64,000 nt of DNA. Origin: Symbiodinium natans (Eukaryota > Sar > Dinophyceae > Suessiales > Symbiodiniaceae). Below the pieces are notes generated by a model, which did not search any database, was not told where the DNA came from, and was given only the letters and a program-made list of their open reading frames with translations. The stretch lies in NCBI GenBank assembly GCA_905221605.1, contig CAJNDS010000165.1, positions 107,501 through 171,500 on the forward strand. The letters run 5' to 3'. Position 1 is the first letter of the stretch. Each line of letters begins with the position of its first letter. Positions 32,513 through 43,437 of this stretch are shown piece after piece. The position numbers were made by a program, and so were the translations under genes.

Positions 32513-33898
32513 GCAAGGATCGGTATCAGTGTTACCCAGCAATGATGGGCCCATTTGCGGTGTAGGTTTCGGCGAAGATCAGGTCAGAAACCAGCCAAGT
32601 CGCTGCTTATGTTTGTAAATTTCAGGTTTAGGCTTTTGGGTTTCTTTGGGGGGAGGGGAGTGGAAAGGCTGGGGACAGGCGCTTGGAGGTTCGGCTTTCC
32701 CCTACGAGCCAGGAACCTCTTAAGCATTTAGGGGCTGACGCTTGGGCGCTCGGGATTTAGGACTAGGGGCTTGCGGCATCATGGGTGTACAGTGTTATGG
32801 GGTTCAGGGCTGCAGCTTCTCCTGGGGTAGGAAGGCTTAGGGTTTAGTTTCGGGTTTAGGGTTCACGGTTTGGGGTGGTGCTAGGGTCCCATGTGCGCAT
32901 GATGCGATTTAGAGGGTTCGGGTGTGTGTTGCACACGCTTGAGGTGCTACTCCTCGCTGCCCTACACCGAGTTCTTCGTCAACCCCTCGATGTCTCCCTG
33001 GCAAGTGTTCTAGGGCCCCAAACCCTAAACCCTTGTCACCCTTGTCCCCAAACCCTAAACCCTAAACCCTAAACCCTAAACCCTAAACCCCAAACCCTAA
33101 GCCCTAAACCTTACACGATGGGCCCTCTGCTGGGATGAACCCCCACCGGGGGGGGGGGGGGGGGGGGGGGGGCAGTAACCCTAAACCCTAAACCCTGAAC
33201 CCTAAACCCTAAACCCTAAACCCTAAACCCTGAACCCTAAACCCTAAACCCTGAACCCTGAACCCTAAACCCTAAACCCTCAACCCCCGCGAAGCAAGCC
33301 TGCGCGTCAGTGTTGAGTTGGAGCAGGGAAACACTCATTGACAGGGCGAAGCATCTCCTGGCGCTGCCCCAGCGCAAGGGGTGGTGTGAACCAAGGCTTT
33401 GGGCTTAGGGCTTAGGGCTTTAGGGCTTTAGGGCTTTAGGGCTTTAGGGCTTTAGGGCTTTAGGGCTTTAGGGCTTTAGGGCTTTAGGGCTTTAGGGCTT
33501 TAGGGCTTTAGGGCTTTAGGGCTTTAGGGCTTTAGGGCTTTAGGGCTTTAGGGCTTTAGGGCTTTAGGGCTTTAGGGCTTTAGGGCTTTAGGGCTTTAGG
33601 GCTTTAGGGCTTTAGGGCTTTAGGGCTTTAGGGCTTTAGGGCTTTAGGGCTTTAGGCTTTAGGCTTTAGGCTTAGGCTTTAGGCTTTAGGGCCTCAGGGC
33701 CTTAGGGCTTTAGGCTTGAGGCTTGAGGCGTTAGGCTTTAGGCTTTAGGCTTCAGGCTTTAGTGCTGTAGGGCTTTAGGGCTCAGGGTTTGAAAGTCCGC
33801 TCAGTGTGGGTGCAGACACAAGCGCTGGCTTCAGCAGTGAAGGCTGCCCTGGCTCTTTGATTGACCTTCTACCGGCAAGCTTGGCGTCAAACTTGCCT
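32513..33898 (+). CDS. Candidate exons of an unknown protein (group VI)
   Basis: 32513-32559 (KDRYQCYPAMMGPFA, after a CCCTAAA array), 32944-33000 (CYSSLPYTEFFVNPSMSP, donor GCAAGT, the best GC-type consensus in the window), 33318 to about 33380 (WSRETLIDRAKHLLALPQRK; joins in phase using the acceptor tgttgag) and 33816-33898 (FSSEGCPGSLIDLLPASLAS; donor GTGTGA followed by a MITE-like palindrome). No family recognised. Confidence 0.42.
33150..33290. repeat. Poly-G run and CCCTAAA/CCCTGAA array
   Basis: About 23 G at 33150-33172, then roughly 14 telomere-type units with CCCTGAA variants. Confidence 0.9.
33409..33655. repeat. Homogeneous 8-mer array (TTTAGGGC)n, about 30 units
   Basis: GGGCTTTA repeats without error for roughly 240 bp, then decays into GGCTTTA units until about 33760. 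It is the longest perfect variant array in the window and differs from the canonical repeat by an inserted C. Confidence 0.95.
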
Positions 33899-34111
33899 GT
33901 GTGACGTCCCTATAGTATCCCCTAAGAGTCCAAGTATCTATATAGTATATACCTGCATGGGCCCTAAAGCTACTGTATGGGAACACCTTTATAAGGCCCA
34001 AGTAGAAACCATTTAGGCACATGGACCCTTAGGATACACGGTAACATGTTAGATATGAAGAATGCCTTGAAACGTACGATCGCGTAAGAGAACGCTCTTA
34101 AGCCCTGTTCA

Positions 34112-34175
34112 TTGGGATGCTCCCCCTTATACCAAGAGTCCTGAATAGGGAGTATAGTACCCCCTGCTAGAATCC
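34112..34175. mobile_element. MITE family A, truncated copy 4
   Basis: Begins TTGGGATGCTCCCCCTTATA and keeps the GAATAGGGAGTATAGTACCCC core. The right half is missing; GGGTTTAGGG-like sequence follows the break. Confidence 0.6.
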
Positions 34176-34442
34176 CGGAGGGGTTTAGGGTGGGCAACCT
34201 TCTAAGGTTCCCTACACCTGGGTCTAAATGCCTCAGGCCTCCGGCCTCGGCGGATTGTTCTAAATAAACCACAACACATAACCCTACGTAATCCTTAGAA
34301 ACGTTCTCTCCGCAACCTCCTCCCCCACCCACCTCCCGCCCCATCTCCACCGCTCAGGTAGGGTCCCTGAAGTATCCCGAAACCCCAATCCCTAAGCCAG
34401 ACATCCTGATCACGACTTGCAGGAAACCTACACCCAAAAAAA

Positions 34443-34760
34443 GGGGGTCGGAATAATCACTAATAGAATTCCGTTATGGTCCCTTTGTATCTATACTAAA
34501 ACAACACCCAAAAACCCTATTCCCATCATTCAGGCCCCTATATTAAACCCGAGAGAAAGCAGATCCTGATCAGGGTCCTCCTATCGCCTCGCGATTCACC
34601 CTGGTGGGCACTGTGGACCCCAACAGGCAGGGAGGCATGTTGCAGTTTCATACGGGGGGTCGGAATAATAAGTACGAATGGTGTTCCCTTAGGGCCTCTT
34701 TATAATTATACTATAATCACCCCCAAAACCTTATTCTAATTATTCAGGCCCCTATATTAG
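34443..34760 (+). mobile_element. Two family-H MITEs flanking one exon
   Basis: Copies at 34443-34545 and 34654-34760 both start GGGGGTCGGAATAATCA/AG and end CAGGCCCCTATATTA. Between them lies the open exon 34563-34658 (after gaaagcag), which contains SRFTLVGTVDPNRQGGMLQF. Its donor GG|GTCGGA is the first bases of the second MITE. Confidence 0.55.
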
Positions 34761-36657
34761 GTGGGGGGTCAGTGTTTGGGGCTTGGGGTTTGCATGGGGT
34801 TTGGGGCTTGGTTCAGGGCTTAGGGATTTATGATACACCTGCCCTAAACCCTAAACCCTAAACCCTAAACCCTGAGGGGTTTAGATGTGCCAGACCCGGC
34901 ACTCCTCTCTCTTCCCAGGCCAAAGTTCCTCAGAGTGTAAGCCTTTAGGTCTCAGGGCTTATAAGGGCTTATACTAAGGCTTCTACGGGCAAAGAATCTT
35001 AAGAGGTGCGAGCTAGGCAATAAATGGCCCCGAAAAGCCCACATTTTAGCTTTAAAGTCTAACACCAAAAAGCCATTGTGTAGAAGGTGTCGAAGGAGCG
35101 TGAAGCAATAAACTTGAGACATCAATCCAAAACCCTGAAACGCAACGCTTCAACCCAACACTCTGAACCTTGAGCCCTTTTAGACCCCCCCCCCCCCCCC
35201 CCCCCCCCCCACCCCCCCTAACGCTAAACCCTAAACCCTAAACCCTAAACCCTAAACCCTAAAACCCTAAACCCTAAACCCCCCCACCCACTCACTCCCT
35301 GCAGGGTGGCTCGCGACGACATCCCTGAGCCCATGAGCGACAACCTGGATGATGTCAGGCAGATAGGGTTGAGGGTTTAGGGTTTGGGGTTTAGGGCTTA
35401 GGGTTTATGGTTTAGGGTTTAGGGTTTAGGGAAAATGACTGTGACATCGACGCAGGAGGTCACAATGCATGCACAGCACTTGCGCCTCCGCTCATCGGCT
35501 CGCAACCCTTAATTACAGTGGAGCCCTCGAACACGAATCCTGCAAGGGCGAGTTATTCGGCTTGGGTGCCTTGGGGTTGCAGGCTGCCCTCAGCCCTAAA
35601 TACCCCGAAAGACCTATAAATTAAAGCCGCAAGGCACCCAGGAATGAGGGGTGGACCGGGCTGACGGGATTGTGGTAACTACTTACCCTCAGGCTTAGGG
35701 TTCAGGGTTTAGGGTCTAGGGTTTAAGGAGCTCTAAGGGCTTTTTCTTCGAGTTGTAGGCTCATTGGCAAAGCACAAACAAGTATGTTTTAAGGGCCCTT
35801 GAGGTAGATTCCAGACCCTAAACCCGAAACCCTATAAACCCTAAACCCTAAAACCCTAAACCCTATAACCCTAAACCCTGTAAACCATAAACCTTTAGTC
35901 TAGACCCTGATGAGGCGACGTCATGCCGCCAGTGGCACAGGCGGCTGCGTCGCCATGTGAGCGTCAGGAGCCTGCGGCGAGCCATTGGGGGCATGCGATA
36001 TGCTACTTATTTGCTTAAGAACCCCCCCCAAGAAAATATTATATATATATATATATAATATTATTTATTTATTTATTTATTCATTTATTTATTTATATGT
36101 ATGTATGTCTGTATGTATGTATGTATGTATGTGTGTATATTACAAATATTAAAATACATATTATGTACATACATATGTATAGACATATATCATATTCTCC
36201 TTAAAAGAGCAAGCCAGGGGGTGTATTGTTTTGAGTGGTTCGTACTTCTTCAAATAGCCAGTGACATTCAAAGGTGGCCTGCAGACTCCAACGCAGACTT
36301 TACCCTAAACCCTAAACCCTAACCCTAAACCCTAAACCCTAAACCCTAAACCCTAAGCCCTAAGCCCTAAGCCCTAAACCCTAAACCCTAAACCCTAAAC
36401 TTTCGTTTGCTCCCCTCGGGCCTGGCTTAGTGCGGACTCAGTCCGGGCCCCAGGGCTCGCTCCAGTCGCGCTGCCGAGAAAAATGCTCGTAGGAGGATCA
36501 GGTTTAGGGTTTAGGGTTTGGGGTTTAGGGTTTGGGGTTTAGGGTTTAGGGTCCAGAGGTGGATCGGGGGCAGGGTTTAGGGATCCTGGTTGGTATGATG
36601 CAGGATCCATAGATCCGAGGAAGATCTCAGCAGGCTGCTGCTCCCTCGCTCTCATAA
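34563..36657 (+). CDS. Candidate exons of an unknown protein (group VII)
   Basis: 34563-34658 (see family-H entry), a possible 18-nt micro-exon 34919-34936 between a strong acceptor (ctctctcttcccag) and donor GTAAGC, 35305-35367 (VARDDIPEPMSDNLDDVRQI), 35904-35956 (DEATSCRQWHRRLRR, donor GTGAGC), 36431-36501 (ARSSRAAEKNARRRI; donor GTTTAG) and 36613-36657 (SEEDLSRLLLPRSH). The last two join in phase (AG + A) over a 111-nt intron that begins with TTTAGGG repeats. No family recognised; the last pair is basic. Confidence 0.45.
36005..36185. repeat. Truncated family-G MITE and AT-rich microsatellites
   Basis: CTACTTATTTGCTTAAGAACCCC is the left end of family G. It runs into (AT)n, (ATTT)n and (ATGT)n repeats. 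Confidence 0.6.
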
Positions 36658-38203
36658 GTGATTAGGCAAGAATGTAGTGATAGCTTCAGCCATTTCCCGC
36701 AACAGGGGGACCCTTGTCTTTAGGGCATTGCAGCTCCACCATAAGTTGCGGTACGGCTGCTTTCAGTTCAGCGTCCTGTGTGTCTGCACCCAAGACCCTC
36801 GTAGACTCAATAAGGGTGCCCACAGAACTGTTGTCACCCTCCGTAACATCTGCTTCGCTCATTCCTCACCGAATGGGGCATGCCGGCACTTCAAAACGCG
36901 TCCAAACCATTGACCCAAGATGGCCAAAGCCAACCCCTAAATCTCTCTCGAGCAAAATTAAGGCTTTCCCTAAACCCTAAACCCTAAACCCTTTTCACCC
37001 TAAGCCCTTGAATCCCTAACCGCCTGGAGCACGACACCCCTGAAGCACTGACGCCCCGATCATCCCTCAACCTTAAACCCGTTGAAAAACCCTTTAGCCC
37101 ACTTGAAGCCCCTGTCGTATGGGTATTTTCCAGGGGTACCCAGTTTATACCCCAAATCGAATAGAATCCCTTAAAGGGGCCCCCAAAAAGCGTACCCCCA
37201 TTTTCGGAAGCCCGCATTTCCAACCGAACATCCCCCCCCCTCGAAGGTGGTGAGCTCTTTCACCACTTAGACCGCCGCGGTCCGTTTTCCGAGACGGACA
37301 CCAGGCCCGAAGTGCGGTGAAAGGAATTGGGTTTAGGGCTTGGGGCTTAGGGTTTGTAGGTCTTAGGGCTTAGGGTGTGTGGGGCTAGGGGCTTAGGGTT
37401 GAGGGCTGAGGGCTGAGGGCTGAGGGCTGAGTAGCGTTTGTGGTTGACTTGAGGCTAGGATGTAGAGTTAGTTGCTGATAGCGTGCCTGTCACAGTCCCT
37501 GTCACATACCCTACACTACCTGTAATTCCTATTACCAGGGAATGTAGTCCTTGGGTGCACCCATTCAGGTTTACGTGCCAGGAAACTTGCACTACCCCCC
37601 CCCCCACCCCGAGCGTTGTAGGGTTTTGCAGGGATTATGGGGTTTCTAGGGTTTATAGGGTTTATAGGGTATATTGGGTTTATAGGGTTTATTAAGCTTT
37701 ATTCTATGGGTTTAGAGGGGTTAGTGTTCTTAAGCGCAAGATTGGGATTTGGGGGCAAGACAAGAGAGGGAGGGCCCCACTGCGAACAAGGTTTCTTGGG
37801 GTTTAGGGTTTAGGGTTTAGGGTTTAGGGTTTAGGGTTTAGGGTTTAGGGTTTAGGGTTTAGGGTTTAGGGTTTAGGGTTCATGACCAAATCTCCACCCA
37901 AACGGAGCCAAACCTTGAGCCCCAAAGAAGTTAGACCCCGAATCATATTCATTTTTTCCGTAGAGGCCTGCACGCGAAGCCTTGCATGAGCCACGCACGC
38001 AACCATGTGCTCGATCATTTGCAGCCTTCTTTAGGGTTCAGGGTTTAGGGTTCAGGGTTTAGGGTTCAAGGTTTAGGGTTCAAGGTTTAGGGTTCGGAGT
38101 TCGCAGTTCAGGGTTCAGGGAGTTCAGGGTTTAGAGTTCAGGAGCTCAGGGCTTAGAGTTCATGCTTCAGGGTTTAGGGTTTAGGGTTTGCCCTTCATGC
38201 CAG
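36658..38203 (+). other. Intron or intergenic stretch before the kinase exon
   Basis: Contains an unassigned low-repeat block (36680-36960) open on the + strand in two frames, a family-E MITE (37118-37210), GGTTGA/GGGCTGA variants (37390-37430), a TTTAGGG array of about 11 units (37798-37870) and a possible exon 37964-38023 (KPCMSHARNHVLDH) after ttttccgtag. Confidence 0.4.
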
Positions 38204-38252
38204 GTTTTACATCAGCGAGATCCTGTTGGGCCTGGAATACCTGCACTCCCAG
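38204..38252 (+). CDS. Protein-kinase exon, alpha-E helix (subdomain VIa)
   Basis: 49 nt after cttcatgccag, reading FYISEILLGLEYLHSQ, the RFYxxEIxLALEYLHS signature of AGC-type Ser/Thr kinases, and ending at a GC donor. It ends in phase 0. Exon 62295, which reads GILYRDLKPEN, starts in phase 0 and is the expected next piece, but 24 kb lies between them with other gene ends on the same strand. The exons may belong to one gene or to two kinase paralogues. Confidence 0.7.
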
Positions 38253-38956
38253 GCAGCTTCTGACCCCAAACCCTAAACCCTTAAACCCTACACCCTACGC
38301 CCTAAACCCGAAACCCTAAACCCCAAACCCTAAACCCTAAACCCTAAACCCGAAACCCTAAACCCTAAACCCTAAACCCTAAACCCTAAACTCTAAACCC
38401 TAAACCCTAAACCCTAAACCCTAAACGCTACGTAGAGTCGACCCTAAGCCCTATTTTGAGGGCGGTTTCCCATTCAGGGCTTCGGGGGTGGCATATTGGC
38501 CCGGTGCCTATAGATCCAGTGGCACCCTTGTGTCCTAAAAGTTCAGCCCATGGCTGCCATATGATGAGGATGAGGGTTTAGGGTTGAGGGTTCAGGGTTT
38601 AGGGTTTAGTGGTTTAGGGGTCAGGGTTTAGGATCTAGGGTTTAGGCTTAAGGGTTTAGGGTTTAGGGTTAGAAAACAAAGGTTAACGTTTCATTGGTCC
38701 AGGGTACTCAGCCCCTAAGAGGAAGTTGCCTCTATAAGACATTGTAGGGAATCAGGAAACTGTGAGTCCTATTGGGGATGAAGCGCGGCACAGACTTCCT
38801 CAATGCATGAACAGGAGCCCCAAATCGATCACAGGCCCCTTGTGAGTTCCCTCTATGTGTCAGGCTCTGGTCCCGACTGAACCTACACCTTGATGACCTT
38901 AAAAGCGAAACTTCAGTCAAAGTTCGGGCCCTGTTTCGGAGGTTACACCCTGCTGC

Positions 38957-39054
38957 TTGGGATGTTCCCCCTTATACGAACAGTCCTTAAAGATTATAGT
39001 ACCCCCTCTTATGATCCCCATTGAGGACCGTTAGTAAAAGGGGGAACATCCCAA
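38957..39054. mobile_element. MITE family A copy 5
   Basis: 98 bp, ends TTGGGATGTTCCCCCTTATA and AAAGGGGGAACATCCCAA, the best-preserved terminal repeats of the family. Confidence 0.8.
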
Positions 39055-39413
39055 CCCTACTGCCTGCAACGCTTCCCACTCCTGAACCCGCTTAAAACGC
39101 TTTGACAGCACGGAACTTCTGGACCCTCTTAGATTGCACTCCTGAAATTTCCCCTAAACCCGAATCCCTAGAAACCCTAAAACCCTCTAGAACCCTGAAT
39201 TTCTGAAACCTCCTTGAAATAGACCTGGCGAGCTCGAAAGTTGCGCCTGTTTCTGGCTCACAAAGCTGTTGAAGCCCGGTGCCTGGGCGGACGCCTTGGT
39301 CTGATTTCTGTTTCGGGTTGCCGGGTTTTTGGGTTTTTGGGTTTTCGGGTTTTAGGGTTTAGGGTTTAGGGTTGAGGGTATTTAGGGTTTAGGGTTTGGG
39401 GTTTAGGGCTAGT

Positions 39414-40129
39414 ATGGCCGACCCGACCTGGGCCAGCCTCGTGGCACAAGAGGTGGCCGCGTCGAAGGCGCTTGCTGCTGAGCTTTGGCCCGTGCTGATC
39501 CAATGCTTCAAGCCGCCCGTCGACAGTCTTCCTCGTTTGGGGTTTAGGGTTTAGGGTTTCGGGTTTTGGGTTTAGGGTTTAGGGTTTAGGGTAACCTGCT
39601 AACCCTAAGGGTCCATGTGCCTTTGTAGTACATACTTGGGCCTTACAAGGAGTTCCTATATAGTAGCTGGAGCCTTATAGGGTTAGTTTCCTGTACATAC
39701 CTAGGCCAAGTTGTGCTTGTTTCTCTTTTTCTTCCGTGTGTTGTTTTCTTCTAAACTCAGGGGGGGGGGGGGGGCTTGTGGGTGTCCTATTCATTCCTAG
39801 TTGACGGGGGAACATGACTCATGCGGTGGATGTTTTGAGCTAGGATCCGCCAGGCCGCCAGACGGGCCACAATTTAATGTAGGGAACCTCCCATGTAGTA
39901 GTCTTGAGTCATGCGGCTTACACCCAGCCTTAAAACCTCCGCAAGAAAGAACTGTCGACACTCAACCCTAACCTGAACCCCACAAAGCCAACGACAACCC
40001 AACTCCAGGTCCAAGTCAATTGCATCTACTGTGCTGCGCTGCATGGTTTCACCCTACGCGCAGCGATTTCTGGGAACTTCGGAGGACGAAACATCGGAAG
40101 TGAAGAGTCTGGGTCGATGTTCAGTTTTG
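39414..40129 (+). CDS. Two in-phase exons, possible gene start
   Basis: 39414-39541 opens with ATG and reads MADPTWASLVAQEVAASKAL and onward for 42 codons, ending GG at a GTTTAGGG donor. 40009-40129 (acceptor caactccag) begins with G, completing GGG, and continues for 40 codons (STVLRCMVSPYAQRFLGTSE) to a GTGGGT donor. The intron holds TTTAGGG units, a MITE-like palindrome (39603-39715) and a poly-G run. An AG precedes the ATG, so the first exon may also be internal. No family recognised. Confidence 0.5.
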
Positions 40130-40639
40130 GTGGGTCAGTTTAGATGTTGGGGTTTAGTGGCTTTGGGCTTTTTCCATACTCACTTTCCAGGGCTACCTGG
40201 CAGACTCTAAAACTAGGAATGCGCGCTTCTCGCCACCGTGAAAGGTATGTCGATGGTGTTTGTAGGCCTTCGAGGGTCGATGGCAAAAGTAGTGAAAACA
40301 TTGGCAGGCGTGCTGATTCAAAAGCGTTGCGTGGGAAAGGAGAAAATGGCATTTGTCGAAAACCGTGGGGAGGCGTGGCGCGAATTCGTCGGCCTAGGTG
40401 GGCTGTAGCATTTCGAAAAATGCGGAGTTTTGCGTATTCTGCGTCGTCAAGGCGAGAGCGCGGTGTGAAAATGTGCAACACCAAAAGTTGGACAAATGCG
40501 ACAAGAATGACCGGATATGATATCTTTGGGCATCCAACAAAATGGCGTTTTAGGGCCGCGGTACTGGAACCCTCTATTTGGTTCAGATTAACGGCCTCGG
40601 CTTGTAAAACAGATGTTCCCGAAGTCGTAGGTGTCTAAT

Positions 40640-42216
40640 TACTCGATCTACGTCATTGCGGGGCATCTTCGCTGTGGCTATCCCTCTCGGGCTGGCTCAA
40701 GTGGATGCCGAATGGGAGGCCTTGCAAGCTCAAACCATGTTGATTTGTAGGACACTGTAGAGTACCTGGCCCCAGAAAAGGATGGAGGGCACGTCACAAT
40801 GTGCGTTTGAGAGCTCCGTCAGCGATGACGAATTTGAAGACCTTTTGCAAGATCAAATTCCTGTGAGTTGGAATGTCCGAGGTTAAGGTGGTGCCACTGC
40901 TAAAAAGCGGAAAGAGAAAGAGAAGCAAGTGCAGTTGCTGAACAGCATGTTCATCGCGTTGCACACAAGACGATTGCTGCTCAATCTCGCGAGGTTGCTC
41001 CGATAGCCTTAGCTGAATGCGGAGGCCGTTTCTGAAGTGAAGCCGTCTCCTCAGCCTCAGCCTCTGTCTGCTTCCCAGCAGACCAATCTTGCGAAAAAAG
41101 GAAAGTTGAAGCCACTGTATTTTTAAGCCCAAAATGCTACGCTGTTACCTCAGCCTTCTTGTCAAGGGTCCATTTCCTTTCGCTCTAAATTCGAAACCCT
41201 AAATCCTGAACCCAAAACCCCCCTTTGTTTCTTGTAGTGGGTTTGGGGTTAGCTCTGCGATCCCTCTCCTGCAGGCTACGCAAGGATTTCATCTGTATCT
41301 TCGAAAGGTGATTCTTCGAGAGAAGCGTTTGATCAACCTGAGTGTGTCGCCGTCGGAGCCTTTGCCGTGGGGCTTGCGCAGCCACGGCAGCGGTTTACTA
41401 TGGACACAACTGGATTGAACTTGTGCCACATGGTGGGGACGAATTCCACCACAGAGGAGGAGAGAGCATCGGGCAACGTCGCGACCCTGGACGACCTCAC
41501 CAATGCCAAACACTTTGCGAGCACGCATGTCCGCCTTTGGGGCGACTCTGAGGCGCCCACGCTTCGGCCATCACTTGCGTTTGCAGGCCAGCGTAGGAAG
41601 GGGACCCTGTCGAAGAAGTTTTGGAAGCAGAGCGTGGCTTTTTATCCGGCTGCGCGTGTTACTTTCCAAAAAAGCGTGGGTTGATGTGGAGTACCTTCTG
41701 GATTACACATCCAGCCTGAACTTGGTTATTACAAGCAATTCGTGGTCGACCTCATGGAAAGCATTCTCTTCATGGGAGATTGAAGCAAGATCCAGAGTCA
41801 TTGCAGCTTTGCGTGGTTGGAATATCCACGCCGTGTACGGGCCGAAGGACATGACGCGCAGATGGCAGCCCGTCGACGCCGGACACGCGCAGCGCTACAA
41901 ACAGTTGCTTGCGACAGCTGTGGATGATCTGCTTGACGAAGCGTTGTACCAGCAGTTCGAGGATGGAATCGCTACAGCACGTGACAAGCGATGTATGAGG
42001 AGGAGGCGTGTTGCACAAGCCTTCGAGGAGATAGCGTCCGAGCGCTTCAACTCCGCCCGGCAGCGCTCTTGGGAGAAGACAGGTTTTTTGCTTGCGCGCG
42101 CGGCAGTTCAGCTCAGCAGCCACCAAAGGCGGAGCTCGGCGGCGGGGAGCTGCTGCAAGGTGGGCTTCAAAGGTTTAGAGGTTTGGGCGTCGGGTTTCGG
42201 ATCTGAGACAGCTTGA
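40640..42216 (+). pseudogene. Decayed DDE-type (pogo/Tigger-like) transposase
   Basis: 40782 onward reads ESSVSDDEFEDLLQDQIP. After the intron-like acceptor cctctcctgcag (41273), the frame reads FAGQRRKGTLSKKFWKQSV. A frame change at an A6 run near 41668 leads to AWVDVEYLLDY; another frame gives VVDLMESILFMGD (second catalytic Asp region); back in the first of these, YGPKDMTRRWQPVDAGH matches the TxxxQPxDxGxxxxxK region of DDE_1 transposases with its Asp. At least two frame changes and in-frame stops mark it as a pseudogene. A telomere-like fragment (41190-41220) lies in the intron-like part. Confidence 0.55.
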
Positions 42217-43437
42217 AAGTTTTGAGGGGTGTTGCGCAATTTAAAAACGAACTGGCAAGATGGATGTAATCATCCTGGGCATGGTTGCTCTGGGCATTGA
42301 TCTCGTGGAAAGCAAAACACGCACAAATGCCACAAATACCAGGCGTTTCGCCTCTTGTCGCGCCAAAACCACCTGTAGACAGGCACTTTTCGGGCGCGGT
42401 CGTCAGGGCCAACACGCAGCAGTGACGAGGTGGATACAACACCGTCAATACCGTATGATTCGCTTGTTCTGCGCGTGATCATTCATGACCCCCTAAACCC
42501 TGAACCCCAAGCCCAAACCCCCGCCAGTTAGCTTACCTTCCACGGTGGCGACAAGCGCGCGCACCTAAAACTAGGACCCTTCCTTGTGGCCATAGTCTCT
42601 CATCTTCAGGTTTCGGTTCCCAATCTTCACATACTATATACACGCTTATTGTTTGTATCTGTTTGTATCTGTTTACATGTACTTATGTGTATTTTGTATT
42701 TCTGTATTTCGATGTAGTTACTCCATCCTGCTAGAAAACCCAAGAACCCCCGCCAGTAAACCGCGGAGCAGAAGCAGTAATTAAGCCAGAGGCGCTAACT
42801 CTCACAAGCCCCATAAATCCTTTAAGTCTTCGGGTTTAGGGTCATAGCCTCAAGTCCTGAAGCCCAGACAAGGAAGACGTTTGAAGATTTCAGCGTTGTT
42901 GTTCGCCTGCGGCGTGTGAATCCGTGGTTCGTCGAGTGGTGGCTGCTGGGATTAGCTAGTCCGGCTGAGCTTGATAGAAGGTCTCCCGGGGGGAGATGCC
43001 CTGTAGCCATTATAAGAGGGTTTCCAGACGCCTTCGGCTGGGATGTGAAGTTAGCTTCGGTTCGAAGTCCGGACACCTCAAGTCTCAAATGTGGCATTGC
43101 TCAGGGAGCCTCTTCCCTGTAGAGAAGTGAAGGCATGAAGTTCCCATCTTAGAAGCTTGGGCGAACTTTCCTACCAGGATTTAGGGTTCGGGATATGTCT
43201 GTTCTCGTCGTTCTCAGCCACTCCTTATTATACACTTCTAGAACCCTATGCAACTCTATGTAACTCCATAAACCCTCTAAATCTTGCAGACCGCATAGAT
43301 CTCTAAGCTACTTAAGCCCGTAGACCCCAAACTCTGAACCCTATTTTCGGAAACCCACCCTAAGCGCTACACCCTAAACCCTAAACCCTAAACCCTAAAC
43401 CCTAAACCCTAAACCCTAAACCCTAAACCCCCCCAAG
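42217..43437. other. Mostly unassigned DNA
   Basis: 42240-42480 is non-repetitive and follows the transposase remnant; it may be its 3' flank. 42640-42710 is T-rich with tgtttgtatc repeats. 42880-43122 is open on the + strand (VNPWFVEWWLLGLA ...) without a family match. A CCCTAAA array (43365-43430) ends the stretch. Confidence 0.35.

Noticed and set aside
40751-40810. Kinase APE-loop exon reading DTVEYLAPEK
   Set aside because: The acidic frame ESSVSDDEFEDLL in another phase is longer and continues into the transposase remnant; the short match stops soon and is likely chance.
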